Assembly (NCBI GenBank): GCA_024867545.1
Contig: JANFNE010000029.1
Location: 516,046-580,045 of the forward strand
Direction: 5' to 3'
Length of the DNA: 64,000 nt
Origin: Phytopythium helicoides
Taxonomy: Eukaryota; Oomycota; Peronosporomycetes; Pythiales; Pythiaceae
The position numbers were made by a program, and so were the translations under genes. Positions 52,372 to 61,824 of the stretch are shown here, in pieces (position 1 is the first letter of the stretch; the number at the start of each line of letters is the position of its first letter). The notes beneath the pieces were generated by a model. The model did not search any database, was not told the origin of the DNA, and saw nothing but the letters and a program-made list of their open reading frames with translations.

Positions 52372-54402
52372 ATGGCTCCGAAGCGCTCGTGTATTTGGGA
52401 TCACTTTGATGAGCATGAGCAGGGTGATTTCAAGGTTCGTCGAGTCAAATGCAAGCATTGTGCTGACACCGTGTCAGCCACGGTCACAAATATGACGACA
52501 CACATCGCTTCCTGTCGAGCGGTACCTACTTCTGTTGGGCGGCTAGCCGAGTCTTTAAACTATAGTGAGCCACGAGGTATCGACGCCAGCATCGCCAACA
52601 TGCTGAAAGCCAAAGTAACACCGAGACTCACCAAACAAGAACGCGTTGTTCTCGACGAGGCATTTGCTGATGCACTGCACCAGACTGGCACATGTTTTGA
52701 CAAATTTGACCACCTTGCCTGGCGAGACTTTTTTGACATGCTATCACCGCAGTGGAGTCCCCCGAAACCGGCCGAGATTTCAACGTCATTGCTAGCCACA
52801 AGCTATCAACGAGCAATGATGAAGATGTGCAGCGCTCTATCGCGATCTCAAGCTGTGACAATTGGAGTTGATGGTGCAACAAATGTGTTGTCGCGGAGCT
52901 TGTCCAATTTCATTGCACACGATCCGAGGCCCTGGTTTGTCGAGTATCTCGACTCCAATCTTCAAAAAGAGTCAGCACCAGAGGTGACTCGGAAGATTTG
53001 CACCTCTATCGAAAGACTGCACGGATTCGTCCGAAAAGCCGTAGTGTACTCGTTCGTTTCGGATTCATGCAACTTGATGCGTGCTGTACGACGTGCTTTG
53101 GTCGACGGGGATCATGTTGCATTCGCGTATGGATGCGCCGCTCACGCCCTTAACAATCTGTGTGAAGATATAACCAAGCTACCATCAATGAAAGAAAATC
53201 TCCGTCGAGCACTCTACATGTCCAAGACGATTAAAAACCAGGGACTCCTCAATAAGATATACTCTTCGTTGTCGGCTGAATTGCTTGGACGGCCGTATGC
53301 GATGGTGTTGTACTCAGGATCGCGCTGGAGTAGTGTCAGTTTCATGTTTCAACGGCTGGCCAAGGTGAAGCGTCCAATCACGGCAATTGCAGCTGCAATC
53401 ATGAACGAAAAGGAGGAGCGCCGGATCGATGAATCATTTAAATTACCTCCAGATTTTGCGGCACTGTCAATGGATCCAGGGTTTTGGCGCGAAGTGAACC
53501 GTTCTGGTGATATCTTTGACCCAATTTGCAAGTGCATTGGTGTGCTAGAGGGCGATGCATCCACGCTGTCAACAGCTTATGCTTGCTTTCTGTACGTACT
53601 CGCGTCTCTTGATCGTGTATTTGATTCGGGTGAGCGTGATGTTCTGCGCAAGAAACTTCAATACCGATGGGATCGAATCTGGTCCCCAGTCCACGCACTT
53701 GCCTTCTACTGCGATCCATTTTTCAAAGCGTTTCGGATCCGAGCACTGGAAGTACTTGGTGCCGAGATCGTGGGACTAGGTCATGGTGATATTTACTCGC
53801 AGTGTCGATCTGCTATTCAGCTTCTATGCCGCTCTAAGTTGCCGAGCGATGATGCAGCCAGGCGAGCTGTGAACGTGTTCATGCAATACTGCATGGAGGA
53901 AGAGTCGATTGTAGCATCATGGGCCGAGATCATTGACTCCCAACCACGCAAGATTTGGACCCAAGCGTTGGGTCAGTTTCCAGTATTGGCTGCTCTTTTG
54001 ATCAAAGTCTATAGCGCACCTGGATCAACAGCAGGAGTCGAGCGCCACCATAAGGTATCTAAGCGAATCCACACTGCTCTTCGTAACCGAATGGGTCATG
54101 GCAAGGTGGAAGAGCAAGTTGTTGTGGCACACAATTCCTCTGTCTCCGAGATGCAGTTACCGAGCGTTCGCCATCCATTCGAGGTGAAGCACCTCGTCAA
54201 TATTTTCGCTAGCAGCGCTGAGAGTGTGGCAGCTTCCCCGGTGGCAGATACTGTGGATGACGACTCTGCTGTCGATTCCATGCTGGAATCACTCACAGAT
54301 GGAGAGCTGCTGGAACAGGAGCGGCTCAATGTTGCATTGAATGCATCGGATGCAGTTGTGGACATCTCAGACGAGCTGATGTTCCGTCCCGAGTTGGACT
54401 AG
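52372..54402 (+). CDS. hAT-superfamily transposase-like protein with BED zinc finger
   Basis: 676 aa from the ATG at 52372 (MAPKRSCIWDHFDEHE). A BED-type zinc finger occupies residues 9-48: Trp9, Phe12, Cys27-x2-Cys30 and His44-x3-Cys48. A DUF659-like region follows (TIGVDGATNVLSRSL, GCAAHALNNLCEDI), then a C-terminal hAT-type dimerisation block (WTQALGQFPVLAALLIKVYS and ERHHKVSKRIHTALRN). The frame is intact with no stop, so the copy could be recent or domesticated. I looked for short terminal inverted repeats and an 8-bp target duplication on both sides and found none I trust. Codon use is less GC-rich than in the neighbouring genes, which suits a mobile origin. Confidence 0.82.
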   Translation: MAPKRSCIWDHFDEHEQGDFKVRRVKCKHCADTVSATVTNMTTHIASCRAVPTSVGRLAESLNYSEPRGIDASIANMLKAKVTPRLTKQERVVLDEAFADALHQTGTCFDKFDHLAWRDFFDMLSPQWSPPKPAEISTSLLATSYQRAMMKMCSALSRSQAVTIGVDGATNVLSRSLSNFIAHDPRPWFVEYLDSNLQKESAPEVTRKICTSIERLHGFVRKAVVYSFVSDSCNLMRAVRRALVDGDHVAFAYGCAAHALNNLCEDITKLPSMKENLRRALYMSKTIKNQGLLNKIYSSLSAELLGRPYAMVLYSGSRWSSVSFMFQRLAKVKRPITAIAAAIMNEKEERRIDESFKLPPDFAALSMDPGFWREVNRSGDIFDPICKCIGVLEGDASTLSTAYACFLYVLASLDRVFDSGERDVLRKKLQYRWDRIWSPVHALAFYCDPFFKAFRIRALEVLGAEIVGLGHGDIYSQCRSAIQLLCRSKLPSDDAARRAVNVFMQYCMEEESIVASWAEIIDSQPRKIWTQALGQFPVLAALLIKVYSAPGSTAGVERHHKVSKRIHTALRNRMGHGKVEEQVVVAHNSSVSEMQLPSVRHPFEVKHLVNIFASSAESVAASPVADTVDDDSAVDSMLESLTDGELLEQERLNVALNASDAVVDISDELMFRPELD

Positions 54403-55352
54403 CCTGGCTTCCGTTCTGCACTGGTTGCTTCAATGACGTTTAGTTTTGCTTTGATATCAAACGAATGCGATTATAATCACATTCATTTCAATCAATGATT
54501 TATATGAATGGATCCATATTGAACGCATAGTCGAAACTCGATATAATGGCAATGACAATGACACATTTATGCTTTTTATGTCGCGGAAATCCCCACATTT
54601 CACTTTCAAAATGGAGTATCCATAGGTAAGTGCCAAAGGCGCATGATGGTGACGGAGAACCAGCAGAGATTCATGCTGTTGTGTTAGGTGGCTAGATGAC
54701 TGGTGGGTGTGGAGTCCATAATGGAGGATAGCTCCAACCTTTGCACACGCGGTGCTGACCAGACAAAGCACAAGCGCAAGTTCTGCTAGTGCTCTGAAGT
54801 GCAGCGTCGGCGCCGCACTCTGTTTTACTGGACTGATGCGGAGGTGGAGCAGCCATTTGCGGCAGCAAAAGAAGAAGCACTGCGGGATGCTGACGCAGAT
54901 GGCGTCCGATCTGTGAGATCTCGCGTATCGTTGAAGTTCTGGACCAAAGCGAAGCCCTGATTGCGGCTGTAAACAACCCTCCTAGCTCCTGCAATGGACC
55001 TTCCTGATTATATAAGATGATTTTGGAATCTATTGCATGGAAGTCCAAGGTCTATGTGTTACACATTAAGCGACGCTAGTATATGCATTTGGAGGTAGCT
55101 CATTACTTGTTCTTGCCTTAATCTTGACTTAGAGGCACGAAAAAGCGGTACGGAGGCAGGCACGCAGGCAATCTTAATTAGTTCGTACTTCACTCGCACT
55201 CTTCATCTCAAGTAGCCGTCCAATAACTCGGTCTCCGTCAAACAGGGACTCTTGATGCTCTGTTGAAACACCTGAGTATCATTAGACACGTTGTCGCCAT
55301 CCCCATCATGCTGTCGATTCTATCAATGCTTGGTAAGCGGGGACAAACCCTC
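54403..55352. other. Transposase 3' flank with a short coding-like remnant
   Basis: AT-rich sequence to about 54620. At 54789-54960 a plus-strand frame after a TAG reads RRRTLFYWTDAEVEQPFAAA and ends SLKFWTKAKP, a coherent coding-like fragment without a start. I take it as a gene fossil of unknown family. The rest (54960-55350) has no feature. Confidence 0.35.
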
Positions 55353-55765
55353 TCAAGCGCTTCCGCGGTAAGATAAGCTGATGCTGCATGCGAGAACGTC
55401 TGAGGCTGTTCCGTTGGCGTCCGCGCTCGCGCTTGCGTCCGTGCTAGAGCTACCGCGCGCATTTGGCTTGCGCGTCACCGCTGCAACCAGTGCTCTAATG
55501 GAGTCCTGCGAGGAGCCAGGATTGCGGCCCGCGAGCTTGTCCTGAGCCACACGAGAGGCGAGATCGTGCCGGACTCGAGCAGCATTCCCGAAGTGGGGAC
55601 TCGGTCGGATGAACTTGAGCTCTCCGCAGAGGGTCAAACAAAGCTCGGCGACCTGCAGCGCTGCGGCAGCAACGCCAGCGATGGTTACTCACGCGCCACC
55701 GCTTTTCTTGGACGCACTAGAGGCGCTACCTCGCTGCTGCGGTTGGTCGGCACTTCCCTCTTCTA
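55353..55765 (-). pseudogene. Gene remnant with in-frame stop, truncated by subtelomeric repeat
   Basis: One minus-strand frame is coherent from about 55765 to a stop at 55353: EEGSADQPQQRGSASSASKK, then TGA at 55689-55691, then a hydrophobic helix VTIAGVAAAALQVAEL and CGELKFIRPSPHFGNAARV. The TGA sits within GTGAGT, a perfect donor, but the nearest acceptor would give an intron under 40 nt, so I prefer a nonsense mutation. No start is present; the upstream side runs into a telomere-like TTTAGGGACGG and the foldback-type repeat. Family not recognised. Confidence 0.45.
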
Positions 55766-55769
55766 GGGT

Positions 55770-56190
55770 TTACCGTCCCTAAACAGGGCAGGACAATGTC
55801 AATTATAGTTGAGATTTGTATTGACATTGTCATGCTCTCGCGCAATGTCCTGCCGCTTTCAATACAGATTTTAAGTATAATTACCCGCGGGTGTAACATC
55901 TGATACAAAAACTAAACTTACCCACGGTACTACCGCATTGCCATACAGTACATACAACGCTGTCACAGAAATGTTGCCAGATTTTAAATGCAGTTGTGTT
56001 GAACAATGTGTGGATAGTAAAACCACGTGTACTGCCACCGCAGCTTGTAGATGGATGTAAATATTGAATAGACATATTGTTCTCAATCAACAAGTGATCG
56101 CTGTTCTTGTTATGAACAAGTGCGTGACCATCAGTATAATGTGCAAGCGGATGACCTGACAACAAATACCAAACCAAACACACAGACAGG
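55770..56190. repeat. Degenerate fourth copy of the subtelomeric unit's left end
   Basis: The sequence has the same order of words as the start of the three units farther out: a short foldback (GACAATGTCAA ... TTGACATTGTC, about 55791-55832), TATAATTACCCGCGGGTGTAAC, then CCACGGTACTACCGC, GCCATACAGTACATA, TGTTGCCAGATT, and GTAGTAAAACCACGTGTACT. It stops matching at about 56190. It is clearly more diverged than units 1-3. Confidence 0.7.
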
Positions 56191-56783
56191 GGAGCTCATA
56201 GTCCATACGTATTTCAACTCAGCTTATGCAACGAGTGGGAGGTTACATCCTTCCCTTAGTCTTCTTCGAAAGAGGTGGTTTCTGGAGCATGCAAGCAGTG
56301 CGCTTTTTCTCCAAAGCAAACTGGAAACGGTAGATGTAGGTCACGCGCTCAATCCACTGATTCTGGGACAAACGCTCAATGATGAAGGGCGGGTCTTCGG
56401 TGTCAGGAACGCAATCTATGATTCGGCAGACAGTGTCTGAACCGTCAACCAATAACACGAAGCAGTGAGAGGTGGTTCTCTCCAGCGACAACAAGGTAGC
56501 AGCCAGGCAACAAAGTGTGTCGGGCTAAGCCATCGAGTGCCACTCAGTCGGTAATCGAGCCAACGTTTCTCAGCCGGCGCTTGTAACGGGCCTAGAGCCC
56601 GTTACTTACTTGCACGTTGCTCGAAGGAAGCAAATTCACCTCTGTTTCATTATCAGGGGGAGGCAGAGGCCCCCGACCACTAAATCCCCATAGTGGTTCG
56701 TAATTGGCTGAATATGGACTGCGTCCCAATTATCAGCCAATCAGAGAGAGGTTCGTCGACGCGTGTCGACACGGTAACACGCG
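56191..56783. other. Unassigned spacer
   Basis: About 590 nt between the degenerate subtelomeric fragment and the chromodomain remnant. Short overlapping frames at 56120-56440 (plus) and 56243-56494 (minus) are not convincing. GGGCCTAGAGCCC near 56589 is a small palindrome. Nothing else recognised. Confidence 0.3.
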
Positions 56784-57523
56784 TCACCTATCCAGCCTAC
56801 ATATGCAATAAAACCGTAGATGATAGCTACATATGCAATATAGAGAGTGTTCGGGAAGCACCCCGCTACAGCGCTTGAACAACCTGCCATAGTCGAGAGG
56901 AACACGAAGACGCTGTAGGTGCTCAAAGAACAACGAGATGTTGGGCCGTCGAGCGCCAAACTTCAAGATGTCATGCTTCTGACGGGTCACGAACGAAGGC
57001 AACCAATCCTCCGTGATGAGCTTCGGTCTTCCAAGAGCCCTGCAAGCCGCTTGGACGGCATCCCAGAAGCAAAAACCGCCTTCAAAGCTTCAGCACTGCC
57101 ATTGCGCGCGTACCAAGACATGAAAGAGCACTCGTTTACGCCGTCAAGCGTCCGACCACCGTTGAACCACAATTCAACCTCTGCAAGATACTCTGGTATC
57201 CCACTTAGCTCTTCTTGCCAGACCCAGCTCAGCTCGGTCCGGTAGGTCTCCCATTGGACTATGTAGCAATGATGTGGATCCTCGTACATACAGTCGACGA
57301 TAAGCTTCACTTGCCACACGCGAGAGTAGTCGCACGGGTCACCACGGCGAAAAGCATTCGGATGGCCGGTATCTGGATGAAGCTTGGGCGGATCAGGTAG
57401 CCGATACGGATGTTGAATCGCTGGATTGGAAGCCGTCGCAAAAGCAGCAAAGGGGCGCACTCTCCCCGAAACAACGTTCAGGCACCACATGTGCACCAGA
57501 GCGCAAATTCCCGAATAAGCCAC
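56784..57523 (-). pseudogene. Chromodomain-containing transposon-type remnant, frame broken
   Basis: In one minus-strand frame (57523 to about 57050) the peptide VWQVKLIVDCMYEDPHHCYI continues with VQWETYRTELSWVWQEELSG. It has the chromodomain pattern of an aromatic lead, a [Y/I]-V-x-W-x-x-[Y] strand and a W-x-W-x-x-E-x-L helix start. The coherent reading then moves to another frame (PKLITEDWLPSFVTRQKHDI, then RRPNISLFFEHLQRLRVP), so at least one indel separates them near 57000-57040. Chromodomains like this occur at the integrase end of Gypsy elements and in related oomycete genes. The catalytic parts of an integrase are absent. Upstream of 57523 the sequence becomes AT-rich and unrelated. 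Confidence 0.5.
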
Positions 57524-57747
57524 TGGCTCTTTGGGGGAGGGGGAGTATAACAGGTGTATCCGTTACAAGGTTAAATAGCAGTTCTGAATCCGTGAAGCCT
57601 TGTTGACGCATTATTAAAGGACCTTTACACAAATACAAAGCATAAGGTAATCGTATTTTAAAAGTTGCCTTAATTAAAGAACTAGGGTCTAGAACAATCG
57701 CCGCGTCCCCGCAAGCGACAAGCAATGGCATGTGGCTTCCTCGTTAG
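57524..57747. other. AT-rich patch between two gene remnants
   Basis: A minus-strand frame (57393-57731) reads through here (LVACGDAAIVLDPSSLIKAT), with much lower GC than its neighbours. It might be a piece of organelle or element DNA, but I recognise no gene. Length is short and no start or end is defined. Confidence 0.25.
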
Positions 57748-58092
57748 CGGATCGACAGGGAACATTCTACTGCCAAGGTCAACATCATCCTCGGATGTGT
57801 TCAGCACTTTGCTCGCGAGCATGCGAGGGAGCAAGTTCGACATGACGTTAATAGTCTACGGGCTCAAGTAAACACACTGGTTGAGAAGTGCACGTACTTC
57901 AAGACCCAGTACGAGGCCGTCTGTGCTCAAGAACACCGACTTCGATCTTCGTTGGACCTTGTGTTCGCACGCTTTCCGCATGCGACAGATCTCTTCGCAC
58001 TCGACTTGGATCTGAACCGGCCGGATCCACTGTTCCCACTTGAAGATATTGACGATGAGTTTGATCCGTTCTTCTTTGCGTACGACAATTAG
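57748..58092 (+). pseudogene. 3' fragment of a coiled-coil gene, last coding remnant before subtelomere
   Basis: Following a TAG at 57745, a plus-strand frame of 114 codons lacks an ATG but is strongly protein-like. A coiled-coil stretch (AREQVRHDVNSLRAQVNTLV) is followed by an acidic-hydrophobic tail (LFPLEDIDDEFDPFFFAYDN) and a TAG at 58090. The acidic aromatic tail would suit an activation domain, but that is inference. It ends about 50 nt before the first subtelomeric unit. It is a 5'-truncated copy of a gene that presumably exists intact elsewhere, or an exon with an upstream intron. Confidence 0.5.
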
Positions 58093-58145
58093 TAACGCAC
58101 TGAATTAAGTAGTTCAAAAATTCCTAAATAAAATTGCCTAATTTA

Positions 58146-59899
58146 GGCTTTAGGGTTTAGGGTCCCTAATCAGTATATGACATTGGGCAATTATACTTGA
58201 AATTTGTATCTAAACCCTAATGACATTGGGCAACCCTCCTCGGACCCAATGTCATATAGATTTTAATACAAATTTCAAGTATAATTGCCCAATGTCATGC
58301 TGCCGCGCAGTGTCGTATATATTTCAATACAAATTTCAAGTATAATTGCCCACGGGTATAACATCCGATACAAAAATGAAAACCCATCCACGGTACTACC
58401 GCAAAGCCATACAGTATGGAACAGCTTTGTCACAGGAATGTTGCCAGATTATTGGCAGTTGTGATGTACATTGTGTGGGTAGTAAAACCACATGTATTGA
58501 CACCGCAGCTAGTTGATGGATGTGAATGGTACACAGTCAAGTTATTCTCAATGAAGCAACAAGCTATTGCTGTTCTTGTAATGGAGAGGTGCTTGACCAT
58601 CAATGTACATTGTGTAAGCTGAAAGACTGACACATGTACCAATTCAAACAGGCACAGGCAGAACATGAAACAAATGAAATGATGGACAATCAATTATCAG
58701 CAACAAAACCTACTTGACATAGCACTGGGCAAGTATGAATAGATAAGAGAACAACACGCGTTCATCAACTTGATGTAGCCAAGGTACACATGTGGAACAT
58801 ACCATGAGCGAGTGTAATCCTATATGTTTGATTGGTCCGCAATGAAATCATACGCCGTGAGATGTTACCAATGGATAATTGACTGACATATGATGGATGA
58901 CAAGCTGTGACGACTACTTCACGATCAATACTTGATGGTTAAATGTATTGAGACGTGACATCTAGTGTGCGTGTTGAGACACCATTGATTACTACAGCTC
59001 ACCTAGTTGATCGGCAAGGGAGCTGATGTGAAGCATGTAATGAACATGCAGTGAACCAAAAGAAAACGCGTGATTCACTATCCAGTCAAGTGTGCAAAGA
59101 ACATGATGAAGTAGCACACCGATTGATAGCGACGTACTTGCCTTGACAGACGCAGCTATTCTCTTTCCACAATCAATACATAATAACTTTGAAGCAAATC
59201 TGTGTGCTTTATGCTTTGTATAGTGCAATGAACTGTGTGTAGCCAGAGCGATTGGAATTCGACTTCATCATGCAGAGCGAATCTTGTTTTGAACCAAGTA
59301 GAATTGAATGAACACCACGTCGGCGCTGGTGTGTCAGCTGAACTGTGATGTGTGCACTATCATGAGTAGGTGCTGTGGCGAGTCTCTATCATAGATGATG
59401 ATGGAAAGCAATGATGTTGAGCACATTGTGGTTGGAAAGTAAGTGGTGATGTGTGAAGTGAAGTAGAGTATAATTGAAGAAGATTGTAGAGCAATGAGTG
59501 TTTGATGACGCATGTAATGGTGTTGAGCAGATGAGAAGAGGAAGAATGAAACATAGTGATCGAGAATGGTACGCGGATGTATGAAGAGCGTCGGAGGCGC
59601 GGCGAGTATGAAACAACATAATGATAGGCATGACCAACATATTTGTGTGAGGATGATTGCTACATCTTAAATGAAGATGGCAGTTTGAAGTAGTTCACGA
59701 AATGTATTTATTCGAAGTGATGAGAAGACACATTCGATGGGAATGCGCGCGCAAAGCTGTGTAGGTGTATTTAAAAACCCGGTGTGGAGTATGATTAGTG
59801 TTTGGAAATTTATCGGTAATAAATTGGAAAGAAAATGTAAGTTACAGATAGGGTTTAGTAGGGTTAGTAGGGTTTAGGGTTTAGGGTTTAGGGTTTAGA
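58146..59899. repeat. Subtelomeric repeat unit 1
   Basis: About 1.75 kb starting with TTTAGGGTTTAGGGTCCCTA and a 120-nt foldback (58178-58297) and ending in a degenerate telomere run (59850-59899). The right half (about 58740-59870) is almost base-identical to unit 2 at an offset of 1938. The left half (58390-58740) matches unit 3 better than unit 2. No gene is expected in it; the repeated minus-strand frames of 60-85 codons are non-coding by composition. Confidence 0.9.
58178..58297. repeat. 120-nt foldback element, unit 1
   Basis: The first 32 nt (TGACATTGGGCAATTATACT and on to GTAT) are the perfect reverse complement of the last 32 nt (58266-58297). TGACATTGGG recurs at position 44 of each arm, giving a second paired block around the loop CCTCCTCGG. 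Half of the right arm is repeated directly at 58330-58352. Confidence 0.85.
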
Positions 59900-60082
59900 G
59901 ACTGATCCCCTGGAGATCTAGCCAGCCAATCTTTCTGAAAATTTGGGAGGATATGTACGAAACCCATACGGACTCGGACGACAAGTCGAATTTCCGGAAA
60001 TAACTCTGGAACTTTATCAAAAACTGCGAAAAGTAATATATCAGAATCCAACCAGCCGATTTCGATTTTTCTTTTTTCAGCG

Positions 60083-61824
60083 TAGGGTTTAGGGTTTAGG
60101 GTCCCTAATCAGTATATGACATTGGGCAATTATACTTGAAATTTGTATCCAAACCCTAATGACATTGGGCAACCCTCCTCGGACCCAATGTCATATAGAT
60201 TTTAATACAAATTTCAAGTATAATTGCCCAATGTCATGCTGCCGCGCAGTGTCGTATAGATTTCAATACAAATTTCAAGTATAATTGCCCACGGGTATAA
60301 CATCCGATACAAAAATGAAAACCCACCCACGGTACTACCGCAAAGCCATACAGTACAGAACAACGATGTCACAGGAATGTTGCCAGATTATTGGCAGTTG
60401 TGATGTACATTGTGCGGGTAGTAAAACGACATGTACTGGTACCGTAGCAAGTTGATAGAAGTGAATGCTACACAGGCAAGTTGTTCTCAATCTACAAGCC
60501 AATGTCGTTCGTGTCATGATATATTGCGTGACCATCAATGTACTTTGTGCAAGCGGATGGAAATAAAACATGTACCAAATCAAACGTACACGCAGAACAT
60601 GAAGCAAATTCAAAAGATGGACAATCAACTACCAAGGAATCAAAACATACTTGGTATAGCAGTGGGCGACTGTGAATGGATACGAGAAACAATACGTGTT
60701 CGTGAACTTGATGTCACCAAGGTACACATGTGGAACATACCATGAGCGAGTGTAATCCTATATGTTTGATTGGTCCGCAATGAAATCATACGCCGTGAGA
60801 TGTTACCAATGGATAATTGACTGACATATGATGGATGACAAGCTGTGACGACTACTTCACGATCAATACTTGATGGTTAAATGTATTGAGACGTGACATC
60901 TAGTGTGCGTGTTGAGACACCATTGATTACTACAGCTCACCTAGTTGATCGGCAAGGGAGCTGATGTGAAGCATGTAATGAACATGCAGTGAACCAAAAG
61001 AAAACGCGTGATTCACTATCCAGTCAAGTGTGCAAAGAACATGATGAAGTAGCACACCGATTGATAGCGACGTACTTGCCTTGACAGACGCAGCTATTCT
61101 CTTTCCACAATCAATACATAATAACTTTGAAGCAAATCTGTGTGCTTTATGCTTTGTATAGTGCAATGAACTGTGTGTAGCCAGAGCGATTGGAATTCGA
61201 CTTCATCATGCAGAGCGAATCTTGTTTTGAACCAAGTAGAATTGAATGAACACCACGTCGGCGCTGGTGTGTCAGCTGAACTGTGATGTGTGCACTATCA
61301 TGAGTAGGTGCTGTGGCGAGTCTCTATCATAGATGATGATGGAAAGCAATGATGTTGAGCACATTGTGGTTGGAAAGTAAGTGGTGATGTGTGAAGTGAA
61401 GTAGAGTATAATTGAAGAAGATTGTAGAGCAATGAGTGTTTGATGACGCATGTAATGGTGTTGAGCAGATGAGAAGAGGAAGAATGAAACATAGTGATCG
61501 AGAATGGTACGCGGATGTATGAAGAGCGTCGGAGGCGCGGCGAGTATGAAACAACATAATGATAGGCATGACCAACATATTTGTGTGAGGATGATTGCTA
61601 CATCTTAAATGAAGATGGCAGTTTGAAGTAGTTCACGAAATGTATTTATTCGAAGTGATGAGAAGACACATTCGATGGGAATGCGCGCGCAAAGCTGTGT
61701 AGGTGTATTTAAAAACCCGGTGTGGAGTATGATTAGTGTTTGGAAATTTATCGGTAATAAATTGGAAAGAAAATGTAAGTTACAGATAGGGTTTAGTAGG
61801 GTTAGTAGGGTTTAGGGTTTAGGG
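60083..61824. repeat. Subtelomeric repeat unit 2
   Basis: Same structure as unit 1: interstitial TAGGGTTTAGGGTTTAGGGT, a 120-nt foldback (60117-60236), the body, and a degenerate telomere run (61787-61824). In the left half a plus-strand stretch (60510-60745) has a coding-like run (CHDILRDHQCTLCKRMEIKH and ELDVTKVHMWNIP) that is broken in units 1 and 3, probably from an old transposon gene. Units 1 and 2 are separated by 183 nt of unrelated sequence (59900-60082). Confidence 0.9.
60117..60236. repeat. 120-nt foldback element, unit 2
   Basis: Nearly base-identical to the unit 1 foldback at an offset of 1939 (a T/C change in the loop-side part of the left arm). Perfect 32-nt terminal arms. Confidence 0.85.

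Noticed and set aside
44915..58092. RxLR or Crinkler effector genes near the telomere
   Set aside because: I looked for a signal peptide followed by RxLR-dEER or LFLAK in open frames and saw none.
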